Shown one piece after another: positions 18,107 to 28,092 of a stretch of DNA of 64,000 bases; the stretch's first letter is position 1; each line of letters begins with the position of its first letter. The position numbers and the translations under genes are program-made. The notes under the pieces are model-generated. The model did no database searches and was not told the origin of the DNA. It saw nothing but the letters and a program-made list of their open reading frames with translations. This stretch comes from Shewanella basaltis (lineage in GTDB: Bacteria; Pseudomonadota; Gammaproteobacteria; Enterobacterales; Shewanellaceae): positions 103,390 to 167,389 of the forward strand of contig NZ_JAKILA010000008.1 of assembly GCF_023283885.1 (NCBI RefSeq), given 5' to 3'.

Positions 18107-20158
18107 TCAACTGCGCAATAAACGCAGCCGTAGTGTGCGATATAAGCGCATAAATTGCTGCATGTGTTGCCGAGTTTGAAGCGCTGTGAGTGGCTGATAT
18201 TTAAGTGCCATATACGCAGTGCTTAATGCCATAAACTCCCTGGCAATTGCAGGATGCTGTTGCGCTAGAGTCGTTTGAACATGATTGGCGAAGTCATGTG
18301 CTGCCTGACCTTGTGGGCGTGTTATTCCTTTTTTAGCTAAACGCTGGCAGATAAGGTTATAGCGTTTATTTAACGGATCGTCATTACGATTAATGCTAAA
18401 CAAACCGGCATAATACCCAATGACTAAGGCAATAATGATAAAGCTTAATATCATCATTAAGGCGATTTTACTGCTGGTGACATCCCCTAGCAGTTTTGAT
18501 AACACCTGCTGTTTACGTTCTTCATCAAAGCCCAGTACCCACACGCTCCAATAGTAATCGAGGCTAGACAATTGCTGACGTAACTCATTAAGCCATGGGT
18601 ATTGCTTCATTCGGAGTGGGCTAAAAGGACTGTCTTGTAAGTAGCTGCTTTGGCTGTCGAATGTGGCGTCAAAACCATCCAAAATACGTTGTGGCGCAAT
18701 CATGGCGGTTGGGTCAAATCGTTGCCACCCTTGGCCTTCTAACCACACTTCTGTCCAGGCATGTGCCATGTATTGATAAACGCTGTAATAGCCTGCTTGC
18801 GGATTATATTCACCTCCCTGATAACCGGTGACCATACGAGCCGGTATGCCGCTTGCTCTGGCCATAAATACCAATGCAGAGGCGTAATGAGCACAAAATC
18901 CGGCGCGATTTTCAAATAAAAAATCATCGATTTGCTGCTCGCCGACGCTCGGTGGGCTTAGGGTGTAGTAATAGGCTTGCTCGGCAAAGTAATTCATCAT
19001 GGCGTTAATACGTGTTTGCGGATCTGGATAGTCTTGTGCAAACCGCTGTGCTAAGGCTTGTGTTTTGAGGTTACTGTTAGGTGGCAAGGCTAAATTAAGC
19101 TGTTTGGTGTTGTCTTTTAGAGTGAGCTCCATGATGTTGTTTGGGTACGAAACCACCCGATAGCTCATACGCTGGTCGATTGGCCGCAGTGAATACAAGC
19201 GGTAGTCGGGTAATTCGACGATTTGATTATTGTCACTAAAGGCTTCATCGAGCCCATAAAGCCATTTTTGATGGCTTGGTTCGCTGATCACCATGTATTC
19301 AATTTTACGGTTATTTGCTGTTACAACGGCCTGTTCACGTTGTGGTTTTTGAAAGTAAGCTTGGCGTTGTATGGTTTTAATGCTCTGATCTTGGCGCCAT
19401 GTTTTACCGTCGTAGTTTTCCATCACTAAGGTACGCCAATACAAGTCCTGGTTGGCCGGGCCTAAAGTTGAGCCATCAGGGTTTTCAAACCCGACTCGAA
19501 AAGCCAGCTCGGCTGAACGAGTTAATTTATTGATGTCACCAAACGACATTTCATCAGATAAACCAGTGGTGGCAGATTTAATGTTTGGAACCATCCACAA
19601 TGGCCCTAAACGAGGAAACACCACAAATAAAAGTATGGCTAACGGCAGGCTGTGAAGCACCAACTTGACACTAAAACCAAGGTTGGCAATTTTGTTTGAT
19701 TTATCTTGATAGACGCTCACTAAAATGCCGGTGTTAATGATCACCACGGCTAATAAATGCAAGGTGTTTAGCATGCTTTGTTGGTCGAGTAAGGTGAGGG
19801 CAATCAAAAAATACCCAACCAGCACAATGGCTTTAACATCTCGTTGCTCGCGCATTTCAATGTATTTAAGGGCGTAGCCCAATATGAGCAAATTGACTAA
19901 TGCATTAAGCAAGCCAATTTCGGATGACACTAAGGCGAGTGTGGTTGCCGCGCCAACGGCTAAAGAGGTCACTAATAATTTAGGCGGTGCAGCCACTTTG
20001 CCAAGGTAAATTCCGACTCGCCATACAAAACAAATGGCACAAATCCCTATGCTCCACAGTGTGGCCTGTTGATAAAGTGGGCTTAATACCGCGACATTGG
20101 TTATTAATAACCAAAATAGGGTATTACGGCTGATAATGGCGTCAAAGTTATCTTTCAT
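18107..20158 (-). CDS. TgpA-like membrane transglutaminase (DUF3488)
   Basis: A 683-residue inner-membrane protein. The N-terminal 190 residues hold about six membrane helices (DUF3488), then a large periplasmic transglutaminase-like domain with the catalytic Cys (RAGFCAHYASAL, near 422), His (YMAHAWTEVW, near 467) and Asp (WQRFDPTA, near 481). One more helix lies near 555-580 with a cytoplasmic tail. The same architecture is found in TgpA of Pseudomonas, reported as essential there; its substrate is not known. Its start overlaps the DUF58 stop by one base, and it closes a moxR-DUF58-tgpA operon. Confidence 0.9.
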   Translation of the reverse strand: MKDNFDAIISRNTLFWLLITNVAVLSPLYQQATLWSIGICAICFVWRVGIYLGKVAAPPKLLVTSLAVGAATTLALVSSEIGLLNALVNLLILGYALKYIEMREQRDVKAIVLVGYFLIALTLLDQQSMLNTLHLLAVVIINTGILVSVYQDKSNKIANLGFSVKLVLHSLPLAILLFVVFPRLGPLWMVPNIKSATTGLSDEMSFGDINKLTRSAELAFRVGFENPDGSTLGPANQDLYWRTLVMENYDGKTWRQDQSIKTIQRQAYFQKPQREQAVVTANNRKIEYMVISEPSHQKWLYGLDEAFSDNNQIVELPDYRLYSLRPIDQRMSYRVVSYPNNIMELTLKDNTKQLNLALPPNSNLKTQALAQRFAQDYPDPQTRINAMMNYFAEQAYYYTLSPPSVGEQQIDDFLFENRAGFCAHYASALVFMARASGIPARMVTGYQGGEYNPQAGYYSVYQYMAHAWTEVWLEGQGWQRFDPTAMIAPQRILDGFDATFDSQSSYLQDSPFSPLRMKQYPWLNELRQQLSSLDYYWSVWVLGFDEERKQQVLSKLLGDVTSSKIALMMILSFIIIALVIGYYAGLFSINRNDDPLNKRYNLICQRLAKKGITRPQGQAAHDFANHVQTTLAQQHPAIAREFMALSTAYMALKYQPLTALQTRQHMQQFMRLYRTLRLRLLRS

Positions 20159-21252
20159 TATTTGACCTCAGCATTTTGGTTTGTTGAACTTGGGCTGAAG
20201 TTTGGATTGATGTTTGTATAAGCTTGATAAGTTGCGATGGCCGTTTGGCAAGCAATGCGATGAGCTTCGCCAGTGTGTTGATTGATGACAGTTTGCCCCA
20301 GTATTAAGCCAAAAATTTGCTGAGTTTGACTTAGTTTATCGACTTGCCAGGCGAGGCGACTGAGTTGTTGTTCAAGATCCTTACCACTGGTGTTTGCTAA
20401 GGTTAACCATACGGGTAATCCTTCAGGCTCGGCAAACTCTTTGGTCAACATGCCTTTATCTTGCGCCCATTGTTTCCACGCCACGTGTTTGAGCGACTCA
20501 CCCTCGACATAGCTTCGTAACCCTTTGTATTCATCTACCCCTGGGCGAAGTTTTCCATGTTCATATTGACTGTCGTTGTCGCTTTGTTGGCTTGTAAGGA
20601 GGATGTCACATGCCTCAGGTTTGGCAAAAATCACATGATGAATATCAAGATCTACATAGGACCAGGCTCGGCACAACCCCAGTGGGAAGTTGGATGACAC
20701 TTTAATACGGCCTGGATTTATGTAACCCCGTGTTGGGTGTGTAAATGGAACTGTTGCCAGGGTTTGTTGTTGCAACTGCTTAACACGCACATGACGTTGC
20801 TGGCTAAACTGCAAGCAAATTTGCTGGTGGCTAGTATCGTGGTATTTGTCACGACTATGACCCGTTAGCATAATGGGAAACACAGTATTGTCTCCAGCAT
20901 AAGCGATAGGGGGATTAACGGCATTAAAGCTAAGTCCTGCAAGATTTTTATAACTGTAAATAATGCAGGTGTGGAATACACTGGCCAATAATAAACTTAA
21001 TCCAATAACCAAATTGTTTTGGTAATTAGTGCCAAATAAATACAGCAGCACAATAAGCCCCATCCAAAACAAACCAAAGCCACTGGGCAGAATAAAAATG
21101 CTGCGGTGACTTAAGGTGATGTGCTTTTTTGGGGGTAAGCGCTTGCTAAGCCATCGGTCCCAGCGTTTGGCCATCGACCTGGGGATAAGCCGTTGCAACC
21201 ACGACGGATTGTTATCACCTAACTGAGCTTTGTTGGCGTGTTGTGTGCTCAT
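20158..21252 (-). CDS. DUF58 domain protein
   Basis: A 364-residue protein with two close N-terminal membrane helices (about residues 50-90, IFILPSGFGLFWMGLIVLLYLF and LVIGLSLLLASVF) followed by a soluble region. That region carries the DUF58 signature VDEYKGLRSYVEGESLKHVAWKQWA. These proteins regularly sit between a MoxR ATPase and a transglutaminase, and they may be a vWA-like partner of the ATPase; the biochemical role is unknown. The gene lies 22 bases after moxR and overlaps tgpA, so all three are co-expressed. Confidence 0.88.
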   Translation of the reverse strand: MSTQHANKAQLGDNNPSWLQRLIPRSMAKRWDRWLSKRLPPKKHITLSHRSIFILPSGFGLFWMGLIVLLYLFGTNYQNNLVIGLSLLLASVFHTCIIYSYKNLAGLSFNAVNPPIAYAGDNTVFPIMLTGHSRDKYHDTSHQQICLQFSQQRHVRVKQLQQQTLATVPFTHPTRGYINPGRIKVSSNFPLGLCRAWSYVDLDIHHVIFAKPEACDILLTSQQSDNDSQYEHGKLRPGVDEYKGLRSYVEGESLKHVAWKQWAQDKGMLTKEFAEPEGLPVWLTLANTSGKDLEQQLSRLAWQVDKLSQTQQIFGLILGQTVINQHTGEAHRIACQTAIATYQAYTNINPNFSPSSTNQNAEVK

Positions 21253-21273
21253 GTTAACCGTTGCCCTTTGGCA

Positions 21274-22191
21274 TTAGCGAATGGGGTTCACACTGGCCAG
21301 GATAGTGTCAGACAGCGCCTGCCCCTGAAACTGGCTGCTACTGCGAATACGGTGCTCAGCAACGCAGGCAAATACTGCTTGAATATCTTCTGGCACCACA
21401 TACTGGCGTTGATGAATAAATGCCCATGCTTTTGCTGCTTGCAGCAGTGCAATACTGGCCCTTGGCGACAAACCACTGGCAACGTCGTGTTGACGCGAAA
21501 AATCAACCAGAGCAATAAGGTAATTTAAAACCGCATCAGAGGCTGACACTTGCGCGACTTGTTGCTGGATGAGTAATAACTCTTGTGGAGTAATACATTG
21601 GGGCAATGCCGTTTTTTTTGTTGCTTGTGTGTGGGTTTTCAGCATGGCTAATTCGGCGTCATGGCTTGGGTAGCCAATCGATATTCGCATCATAAACCGG
21701 TCGAGTTGTGACTCAGGTAAGGGAAACGTACCGGCCTGATCTAATGGGTTTTGAGTCGCAATAACAAAAAAAGGAGAACTTAAATAATGAGTAATGCCAT
21801 CAATTGTGATTTGTTGCTCGGCCATGGCTTCAAGCAGGGCGCTTTGGGTTTTAGGGCTGGCACGGTTTATTTCATCGGCGAGCAGCATTTGGTTAAATAC
21901 CGGCCCCTTATGAAACACAAACTGTTGTTGTTCTTTACTGTAAATCGACACCCCAAGAATGTCTGCAGGCAACATGTCGCTGGTAAACTGAATACGTTGA
22001 TAACTGAGGCCTAGGCTGCTAGCAATGCCTTGAGATAAGCTGGTCTTACCCATACCGGGCAGATCTTCAATCAGTAAATGACCTTTAGCCAAAATACAGG
22101 TCACTGCAAGTTTAATTTGTTCAGGTTTACCCAGTAAGACACTGCCCAATTGTGTGAGTAAGGTTTCGATAGTTGATTGCGACACTTGCAC
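21274..22191 (-). CDS. MoxR family AAA+ ATPase
   Basis: A 305-residue AAA+ ATPase, taken as the chaperone-like first gene of the operon. Walker A is DLPGMGKTS at about residues 43-51, Walker B LLADEINRA with Asp106-Glu107, sensor 1 FVIATQNPLDQAGTFPLPESQLDRF, and the C-terminal sensor 2 region LSPRASIALLQAAKAWA. MoxR proteins are thought to help mature or insert partner proteins; here those would be the DUF58 and transglutaminase products downstream. No substrate can be named from the sequence. Confidence 0.92.
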   Translation of the reverse strand: MQVSQSTIETLLTQLGSVLLGKPEQIKLAVTCILAKGHLLIEDLPGMGKTSLSQGIASSLGLSYQRIQFTSDMLPADILGVSIYSKEQQQFVFHKGPVFNQMLLADEINRASPKTQSALLEAMAEQQITIDGITHYLSSPFFVIATQNPLDQAGTFPLPESQLDRFMMRISIGYPSHDAELAMLKTHTQATKKTALPQCITPQELLLIQQQVAQVSASDAVLNYLIALVDFSRQHDVASGLSPRASIALLQAAKAWAFIHQRQYVVPEDIQAVFACVAEHRIRSSSQFQGQALSDTILASVNPIR

Positions 22192-22286
22192 TCCCAGTGT
22201 GTTGTCCTCGATGTAATGAGGTTATAGCGTGATACTCATTCTTATTAGCGTCAACTTCATTAAAAGCCATAATGCTAATGAGTTAA

Positions 22287-22313
22287 ACATGATGGTATGT
22301 TGTACCATCATGT
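22287..22313 (-). terminator. Terminator-like hairpin after slt
   Basis: A perfect 11-base-pair stem (ACATGATGGTA / TACCATCATGT, loop TGTTG) lies about 30 bases beyond the slt stop codon. Only a short T run follows on the minus strand, so it may be a weak terminator. Confidence 0.65.
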
Positions 22314-22343
22314 TGCTACGTTATCGTGAGCGCGAGAGTAAAT

Positions 22344-24272
22344 CTAGTATTTGTCGCTCAGTTCTTTTGGACTAAACATGCTATCGCCAGATTGTTTGTT
22401 GTGTTGGTAAATCATTCTGTAGCTCAGCACGGCTTGTACATACTCACGGGTTTCTGTGTATGGAATGGTTTCAATAAATGTCATGACGTCTAATGTGCCA
22501 TTAGATGCACGTAACCATCGGCGAACACTGCCAGGGCCTGCATTGTATGCTGCAGTGGCTAACACTCGATTACCATTAAATTGTTTCAGCAACTCGCTGT
22601 AATACGCACTGCCTAGCATGATGTTTACATTGGGATCATACAAGTCTTTTACGTTGTTAAACGCAATCTTGTTCTTTTGGGCGGTTTGTTTGGCTGTTGC
22701 AGGCATCAATTGCATTAAACCACGCGCGCCGACGCCAGATGTTGCATAAGGATAAAAGGCACTTTCACGACGCGAAATGGCTCTAATTTCATCGATGTTA
22801 ACCTGATATTTTTTACTGGCTTTAATAAATGCATCATCTGCTGCTAGGGGGAAGCGCAGTGCTAAGGAGTCCCACAATTTACCTTGAATACTCGACTCAA
22901 CACTAAAGCCATGCCAGCCTTGTTGTAGCGCAAATAATCCATATTGTGCCGTTAGCTCGCTGTCATGGCGGCGCATTAAATAAACCCACTCATTACGGGC
23001 ATCTATGTGTTTATCTAATGCCATTAATTCAATGACTCGAGCAAGTCCAGGGTCGTTAGTTAGTTGTGCCTGTAACTCAGGATTGGGCGCGAGGTTGTCG
23101 TCGTTCATTGACAATGGATGACCAATGGCCTGTGCAGCGCTAAAGCCGTAAAAGTTCCGTTGACGACTTAATACAGACTGGAGTTCTGTGGCTTTGGTTT
23201 TATCTTTACGTGCGATTATTTTTGCCTGCCAGTACATCCAGCGCGGATTGGCTTTTCCTTCGTCACTTAATAGCGCTAAATATTTTTCAACCGTGTTGAA
23301 GTCAAGCTCCCTTAACGCCCAGCGCATGCGCATTTCATATAAGTCATCAAATGCTAACAGCGGTAACATTTTGTCGATATGACTAAGTAGTGTGTTGTCT
23401 TGCTTGATTAAGGCTCGGCGAACTAAATAGCGATTAAGTTCGCGCGCTTCGTCTTTACCAAAACGATTCGCCTTTTGGTATTTAACAAACAATTTTATGG
23501 CTTGATGTAAGTCTTTTTGAGCTAATTTGCGTAAACCCGCGTCAACAATATTACTGATAATGGGTTTTGAACTGGTAAATTTGTTGATATGGCGCAGGGT
23601 ATTTGGGTCCCGGTATACGGACATCAGTAATTTAGCTTCACGACTGTGTGTTGTCACTTTTTGCGACAAATAGCTCAATAAACTGGTTTGTCCGGCATCA
23701 AAACTGAGCAGCATACGAGCCCAAATCACCTCTTGGGTGCGATAACCTGCTTTTGTCCACATATCAAATACTGTGTCGCATTCTTTCGGACGAGAATAGC
23801 CATGCACCCACAAACGTTCAATGCCTTTATACGCAGTGTCTTTATTGCCCGCATCGAGTTGTGCTTGGTAATAGTAACATTGCAAGCGAATATCGTTGGG
23901 TGTGTTTGGCGATATTACTAAAAAGTCTTGCCAGCGTTGTTTTCTGCCGGCATTAAGTAAATAGCGATAACGCGCATTGTTATACAGAGGTGTGGTATCA
24001 AATTGGTTTATGGCATTTAGCGCACTATTACCGGGAGACTGAACTATTTGGTCAATGGTTGCGTGGTAGTCAAGGTACACAGTTAATGGGTAGTCGGCTA
24101 ATCTATTGCGCAATGCTTGATATTGTCCTAGCTGTTTTTTATCGAGTGCTTTACGTGCATCAAGATAGGTTTGTTGCTGTGATGTCAACGCGCTAGCTTG
24201 ACTGATAAAAACCAGTGGCGCAGCGATAACTAACATGCCAGTGAATAAAGTGTTAACCCAAGTGTTACGCAT
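22344..24272 (-). CDS. slt: Soluble lytic murein transglycosylase
   Basis: A 642-residue periplasmic enzyme that cleaves the MurNAc-GlcNAc bond of peptidoglycan, making 1,6-anhydro ends. It has a signal peptide (residues about 1-28, ending in ASA), a long alpha-superhelical U/L region (about 30-460), and a C-terminal SLT domain. That domain has ISRRESAFYPYATSGVGARG (catalytic Glu near 503), LMQLMPATAKQ and AYNAGPGSVRRWL. Length and order match Slt70 of E. coli. It is a single gene on the minus strand and is not overlapped by its neighbours. Confidence 0.94.
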   Translation of the reverse strand: MRNTWVNTLFTGMLVIAAPLVFISQASALTSQQQTYLDARKALDKKQLGQYQALRNRLADYPLTVYLDYHATIDQIVQSPGNSALNAINQFDTTPLYNNARYRYLLNAGRKQRWQDFLVISPNTPNDIRLQCYYYQAQLDAGNKDTAYKGIERLWVHGYSRPKECDTVFDMWTKAGYRTQEVIWARMLLSFDAGQTSLLSYLSQKVTTHSREAKLLMSVYRDPNTLRHINKFTSSKPIISNIVDAGLRKLAQKDLHQAIKLFVKYQKANRFGKDEARELNRYLVRRALIKQDNTLLSHIDKMLPLLAFDDLYEMRMRWALRELDFNTVEKYLALLSDEGKANPRWMYWQAKIIARKDKTKATELQSVLSRQRNFYGFSAAQAIGHPLSMNDDNLAPNPELQAQLTNDPGLARVIELMALDKHIDARNEWVYLMRRHDSELTAQYGLFALQQGWHGFSVESSIQGKLWDSLALRFPLAADDAFIKASKKYQVNIDEIRAISRRESAFYPYATSGVGARGLMQLMPATAKQTAQKNKIAFNNVKDLYDPNVNIMLGSAYYSELLKQFNGNRVLATAAYNAGPGSVRRWLRASNGTLDVMTFIETIPYTETREYVQAVLSYRMIYQHNKQSGDSMFSPKELSDKY

Positions 24273-24380
24273 TTAAATGAGAATCTCCGCCTCAATACTT
24301 CGTTTGCGATAATAAAATTTACGTTTACGCACTACTATTGCGTGCGTTAATTAAATAAAGATTAATCTTAAAGGCAATAA

Positions 24381-25883
24381 TTACTGTGCTTGCTGTTGCG
24401 TGGTTGTTTCTATCGACTCGTCTAATGCCTTGTTAAGCAATTGTCTGTCGATTTGCTTGCTGGTATCGACGCCTAATTGGCGCATAAAATGTGCCTGCCT
24501 GATTAAGTTGCCTTTACCTGATGATAATTTTGCCATAGCACTTTGGTAGCTTTTATCTGCGCCATCTAATGCGCGGCCGAGTTTTTCCATGTCTTCTAAA
24601 TAGCCACAGAGTTTGTCGTAAATTCGGCTGGCTTGTTTGGCAATATTTTGTGCATTTTGGTTTTGATATTCATAGCGCCAAATATTGTTGATGGTGCGCA
24701 GTGCAACCAATAGGTTTGTTGGGCTTACCAGCATAATATTATGCTCTAATGCAAAATTAACCAGGCTTGGGTCGTATTCAATTGCCAGTAAAAAGGCCGG
24801 CTCAATCGGAATAAACATTAATACATAGTCGAGACTTTTTAGACCATGTAGTTTGTGATAATCCTTTTGGCTCAAGCCTTTAATATGCTGCCTAATGGAT
24901 AGCGCATGCTCTTTTATGGCCTGTTCACGAATGTCTTTGTCTTCGCTATTAAAATAGCGCTCGTAACTGACAAGCGACATTTTTGCGTCTATCACTACGT
25001 CTTTTTGCTCGGGTAAGTGCACAATTACATCAGGTTTAAAGCGTTTGCCGTTATCGTCTTTTAAATCTTGCTGTATATGATATTCATGGCCTTCTCGTAG
25101 GCCGCTTTCCTGTAGCACTCGCTCTAAAATCACTTCGCCCCAATTGCCTTGCTGCTTGTTATCGCCTTTTAATGCTTTGGTTAGGTTAATGGCGTCTTGG
25201 CTCATCTTCATGTTGAGTTCACGCAGATGATCTAGTTGGTGTTTTAAGGCACTTCGCTCAGATTGCTCGTGAGTGTAGGATTCTTGAATTTGTTGCCTAA
25301 AGCCTTCAAGTTGTTGCTTTAACGGGCCTAATACCCCGTCTATTTGCGAAACATTTTGTTGCTTAAAGCTTTCGCTGCGTTCATCAAAAATACGGTTAGC
25401 TAAATTTTCAAATTGCAATTTGAGCCGTTCTTCGGCTGATTCAAGCAAGGCTATTTTATCTTCTAATGATTTTTGCTCAGCTTCGGCTTTAACCATGATG
25501 GTTTGTTGTATCGCATTCGATTTGGCAAGATTAAGCTGAGATTCCATCAAACGATGTTGTGTGTCTGCTAATTGCTGCTCCACAACATAAACTCTATCAG
25601 CTTTTGTTTCGGCGGTAGAAAGCTGCGAAATTAAACTTTCGATTTTGTTTTGCAGATGATTACTATGATCAATTTTATCATCAAGAGTATCTTGTAACCT
25701 AGCTAACTCTGTTTGTGCCTCTTGTACAAGCGTGAGGCTTTCTTGTTCATGCTGGAGCTTTAGCTGTTCCCAGCGTTTACGGGTTAACCGTTGATTGATA
25801 AGTGCGCCAATTAAAAAGGCAAGAAACGCAACCGCAATCAGCGCTGCAATTTGAGGAGGAGTTAACGACACTGCAAAAGGCAT
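24381..25883 (-). CDS. rmuC: DNA recombination protein RmuC
   Basis: A 500-residue protein with an N-terminal membrane helix (about residues 8-30, PPQIAALIAVAFLAFLIGAL), a long coiled coil (about 35-200), and the RmuC domain with QGNWGEVILERVLQESGL, KRFKPDVIVHLPEQKDVVIDAK and YVLMFIPIEPAFLLA. The C-terminal half resembles a restriction-type nuclease fold. RmuC has been linked to limiting inversions and short-repeat recombination, but its mechanism is not settled. The start at 25883 puts the helix first as usual; an earlier TTG-started frame (25940) adds 19 residues with no support. No clear Shine-Dalgarno is visible for either start. Confidence 0.88.
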   Translation of the reverse strand: MPFAVSLTPPQIAALIAVAFLAFLIGALINQRLTRKRWEQLKLQHEQESLTLVQEAQTELARLQDTLDDKIDHSNHLQNKIESLISQLSTAETKADRVYVVEQQLADTQHRLMESQLNLAKSNAIQQTIMVKAEAEQKSLEDKIALLESAEERLKLQFENLANRIFDERSESFKQQNVSQIDGVLGPLKQQLEGFRQQIQESYTHEQSERSALKHQLDHLRELNMKMSQDAINLTKALKGDNKQQGNWGEVILERVLQESGLREGHEYHIQQDLKDDNGKRFKPDVIVHLPEQKDVVIDAKMSLVSYERYFNSEDKDIREQAIKEHALSIRQHIKGLSQKDYHKLHGLKSLDYVLMFIPIEPAFLLAIEYDPSLVNFALEHNIMLVSPTNLLVALRTINNIWRYEYQNQNAQNIAKQASRIYDKLCGYLEDMEKLGRALDGADKSYQSAMAKLSSGKGNLIRQAHFMRQLGVDTSKQIDRQLLNKALDESIETTTQQQAQ

Positions 25884-25940
25884 AACAAAAACCGATAGAA
25901 AATAATGGCTAAGGGTCGCACGGCTACAAATTGCCTGCAA

Positions 25941-26133
25941 GAGGCAAAATAAGGATTTACTGATTTTTTGTTGTTAATGATTAAATTTAAATCTAATCGG
26001 ATGATTAGTGCGTATAGGCACCAATATTAAGATGTGCACAACGGCAAATTATGGTTATTTTTATTTAATGTGCAATAAATACTGACGTTGCCCTGTCTAT
26101 TAAGTGGCATCAGACAATATGAATGTATTGGTT
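25941..26133. other. AT-rich gap before the family A element
   Basis: This stretch holds no gene and no hairpin that I can support. It may carry the rmuC promoter on the minus strand and, before the element at 26134 was inserted, that of msrP on the plus strand. Confidence 0.4.
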
Positions 26134-26398
26134 AGGGTCTGTTGATCTTTCAAGGTTATTTTTGCAGCGAATTGTTGGTATTTTATACAAGGCAGAGACT
26201 TTGAAGTGTAGTTATTCTACATAAAAAGTCGATAACGCAGTAAAAATGACCAACAAACGCTGCCCACAGGGTTCGGCTAAAAACGTTTTACTCTTTGTTG
26301 AATAGATTTTGCTTAGGTGGCTAGGCTTCAATCCATTTGCCTCGATTAAAACGTTTTTAACTCGAACAAAATTCAACCAGCAAAGATCAACAGACCCT
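26134..26398 (-). mobile_element. Non-coding inverted-repeat element, family A copy 2 (MITE-like)
   Basis: A 265-base element in the opposite orientation to copies 1 and 3. Its ends are nearly perfect inverted repeats, AGGGTCTGTTGATCTTT and its complement. It lacks about 20 bases present in copies 1 and 3 (the region near CTTTATTTGTAAAGCATTG in copy 1). Its right end lies only 28 bases before the msrP start codon, so any msrP promoter must be inside the element or beyond it. Confidence 0.88.
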
Positions 26399-26426
26399 AG
26401 TTAACGGTTTTTTTAAGAGGTGAACC

Positions 26427-27464
26427 ATGGCGCGCAAAAATCGATTTACTCAAGGCATACTGCAACGAGCTCCTTGGCATTTAGCTGACAACCAAGTGAC
26501 GCCTGAATCTGTATTTAATGACCGTCGCAATATTATTAAAGCTTTGGGGTTAGGTGCGTTAGGGGCCAGTTTACCTGGGCAGGTTCAAGCTGGTCTATTT
26601 GATTTATTTGGCGAGCAAACGGCTAAAAAACCTTTTACTACGCAAAGTTTACAGTATGCGACACCTCGCCAATTTACTCTCTCTGATGCTAAAACCCCTG
26701 AAGATAAGGTTACTCGTCATAACAATTTTTACGAGTTTGGTACCAGTAAATCTGATCCCTTTGACAATGCTCAGGGCTTTAATGTTGACCCTTGGACATT
26801 GGTCATTGATGGTCTGGTTGATAAACCCATTACCTTAGATTTACAGGCGCTAACGAAGCGCTTCGCCCTTGAAGAGCGGACCTACCGCTTACGTTGTGTT
26901 GAAGCCTGGTCGATGGTCATCCCCTGGGTGGGTTTCTCGTTAGCCACTTTACTTAAAGAAGCGGGCGTTAAGCAAAACGCTACTCATGTTGCATTTGAAA
27001 CCTTGTTTGATCCTGAGCAAATGCCGGGGCAAAAAAATCGTTTAATGGGCGGCGGTATTCATTATCCGTATGTAGAGGGATTAACCATTGCTGAAGCCAT
27101 GAACGAGTTGCCCTTTTTAGCTGTTGGTTTGTATGGAAAAACCTTACCGCCACAAAATGGTGCCCCAATTAGGTTAGTGGTGCCATGGAAATATGGGTTT
27201 AAAAGTATTAAATCGGTTGTGCGCATTCGCGTGTTAGATAAACAGCCCCCCACAAGTTGGAACCAACTGGCGCCAAATGAATATGGCTTTTATGCCAATG
27301 TTAATCCTGAGGTTGATCATCCGCGTTGGTCGCAAGCAAGTGAGCGAAGCATAGGCGAGGGCGGGCTGTTTTCAGCTAAACGTGTTCCGACACAAATGTT
27401 TAATGGTTACGGTGAATTTGTTGCCGATCTGTATAAAAATATTGATTTAAGGACGTTTTATTAA
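26427..27464 (+). CDS. msrP: Protein-methionine-sulfoxide reductase catalytic subunit
   Basis: A 345-residue periplasmic molybdoenzyme of the sulfite-oxidase fold (formerly YedY) that repairs oxidised methionines in exported proteins. A twin-arginine region ([18 protein letters not shown], about residues 31-48) marks Tat export with the cofactor bound. The Mo ligand is Cys157 in [17 protein letters not shown]; the C-terminal half has [15 protein letters not shown] and ends [20 protein letters not shown] lies ahead of the start. Its stop overlaps the msrQ start (TAATG). A family A element occupies the immediate upstream region. Confidence 0.94.
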   Translation: MARKNRFTQGILQRAPWHLADNQVTPESVFNDRRNIIKALGLGALGASLPGQVQAGLFDLFGEQTAKKPFTTQSLQYATPRQFTLSDAKTPEDKVTRHNNFYEFGTSKSDPFDNAQGFNVDPWTLVIDGLVDKPITLDLQALTKRFALEERTYRLRCVEAWSMVIPWVGFSLATLLKEAGVKQNATHVAFETLFDPEQMPGQKNRLMGGGIHYPYVEGLTIAEAMNELPFLAVGLYGKTLPPQNGAPIRLVVPWKYGFKSIKSVVRIRVLDKQPPTSWNQLAPNEYGFYANVNPEVDHPRWSQASERSIGEGGLFSAKRVPTQMFNGYGEFVADLYKNIDLRTFY

Positions 27465-28069
27465 TGCGTTTAAGCCCTCGACATGTGTTTTGGCTTAAAG
27501 TCATTCTGCACATTGTGTTTTTGCTTCCGGCGTTGTATCTCATTGCCCTTGTGATGACTGACAATGCGGGAGGCGATCCGGTGCAATATATTATTCATTA
27601 TACCGGTATGGGAGCGCTCAATAGCTTACTGGTTACGTTATTAATATCCCCCATAGCAAAACGGGCTAAGTTGGCGGCATTAATGCAAACGCGTCGCTTA
27701 GTTGGTTTATATGTTTTTGCTTATGCTTTGTTACATATTGCGGCATTTATCAGCTTGGATTTGCTATTTGCGTGGGGATTATTATTTGAGGAAGTGATTA
27801 AACGACCTTACATTTTAGTGGGAGCCGCAGCGTTTATCATAGTAACACTGCTCGCTGTTACTTCGCCCCATGGTATTAAACGAGGTTTGGGTAAGCGGTG
27901 GCAATCGCTACACAATTGGATATATGTAGTGGCTTTGTTCGCGCCTATTCATTTTTATTGGTCGGTTAAGTCGGAAATTATTGAACCGAGTATTTATATG
28001 GTGCTGTTTGTCCTGTTGTTGTACAACCGTAAAGCCGCCATCAAAAAATGGTTATTATTAACGCGTTAA
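27464..28069 (+). CDS. msrQ: MsrQ, heme-binding membrane subunit of the MsrPQ system
   Basis: A 201-residue inner-membrane protein with about six helices and conserved histidines in the second and later helices (LLHIAAFISLDL, LHNWIYVVALFAPIHFYW). This matches the ferric-reductase-like YedZ/MsrQ family. It passes electrons from quinol or flavin carriers to MsrP. It is co-translated with msrP through a one-base overlap. The gene ends in a T-rich stretch with no strong hairpin. Confidence 0.93.
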   Translation: MRLSPRHVFWLKVILHIVFLLPALYLIALVMTDNAGGDPVQYIIHYTGMGALNSLLVTLLISPIAKRAKLAALMQTRRLVGLYVFAYALLHIAAFISLDLLFAWGLLFEEVIKRPYILVGAAAFIIVTLLAVTSPHGIKRGLGKRWQSLHNWIYVVALFAPIHFYWSVKSEIIEPSIYMVLFVLLLYNRKAAIKKWLLLTR

Positions 28070-28092
28070 TGTATTTTTTTAATCCGCTGAAG

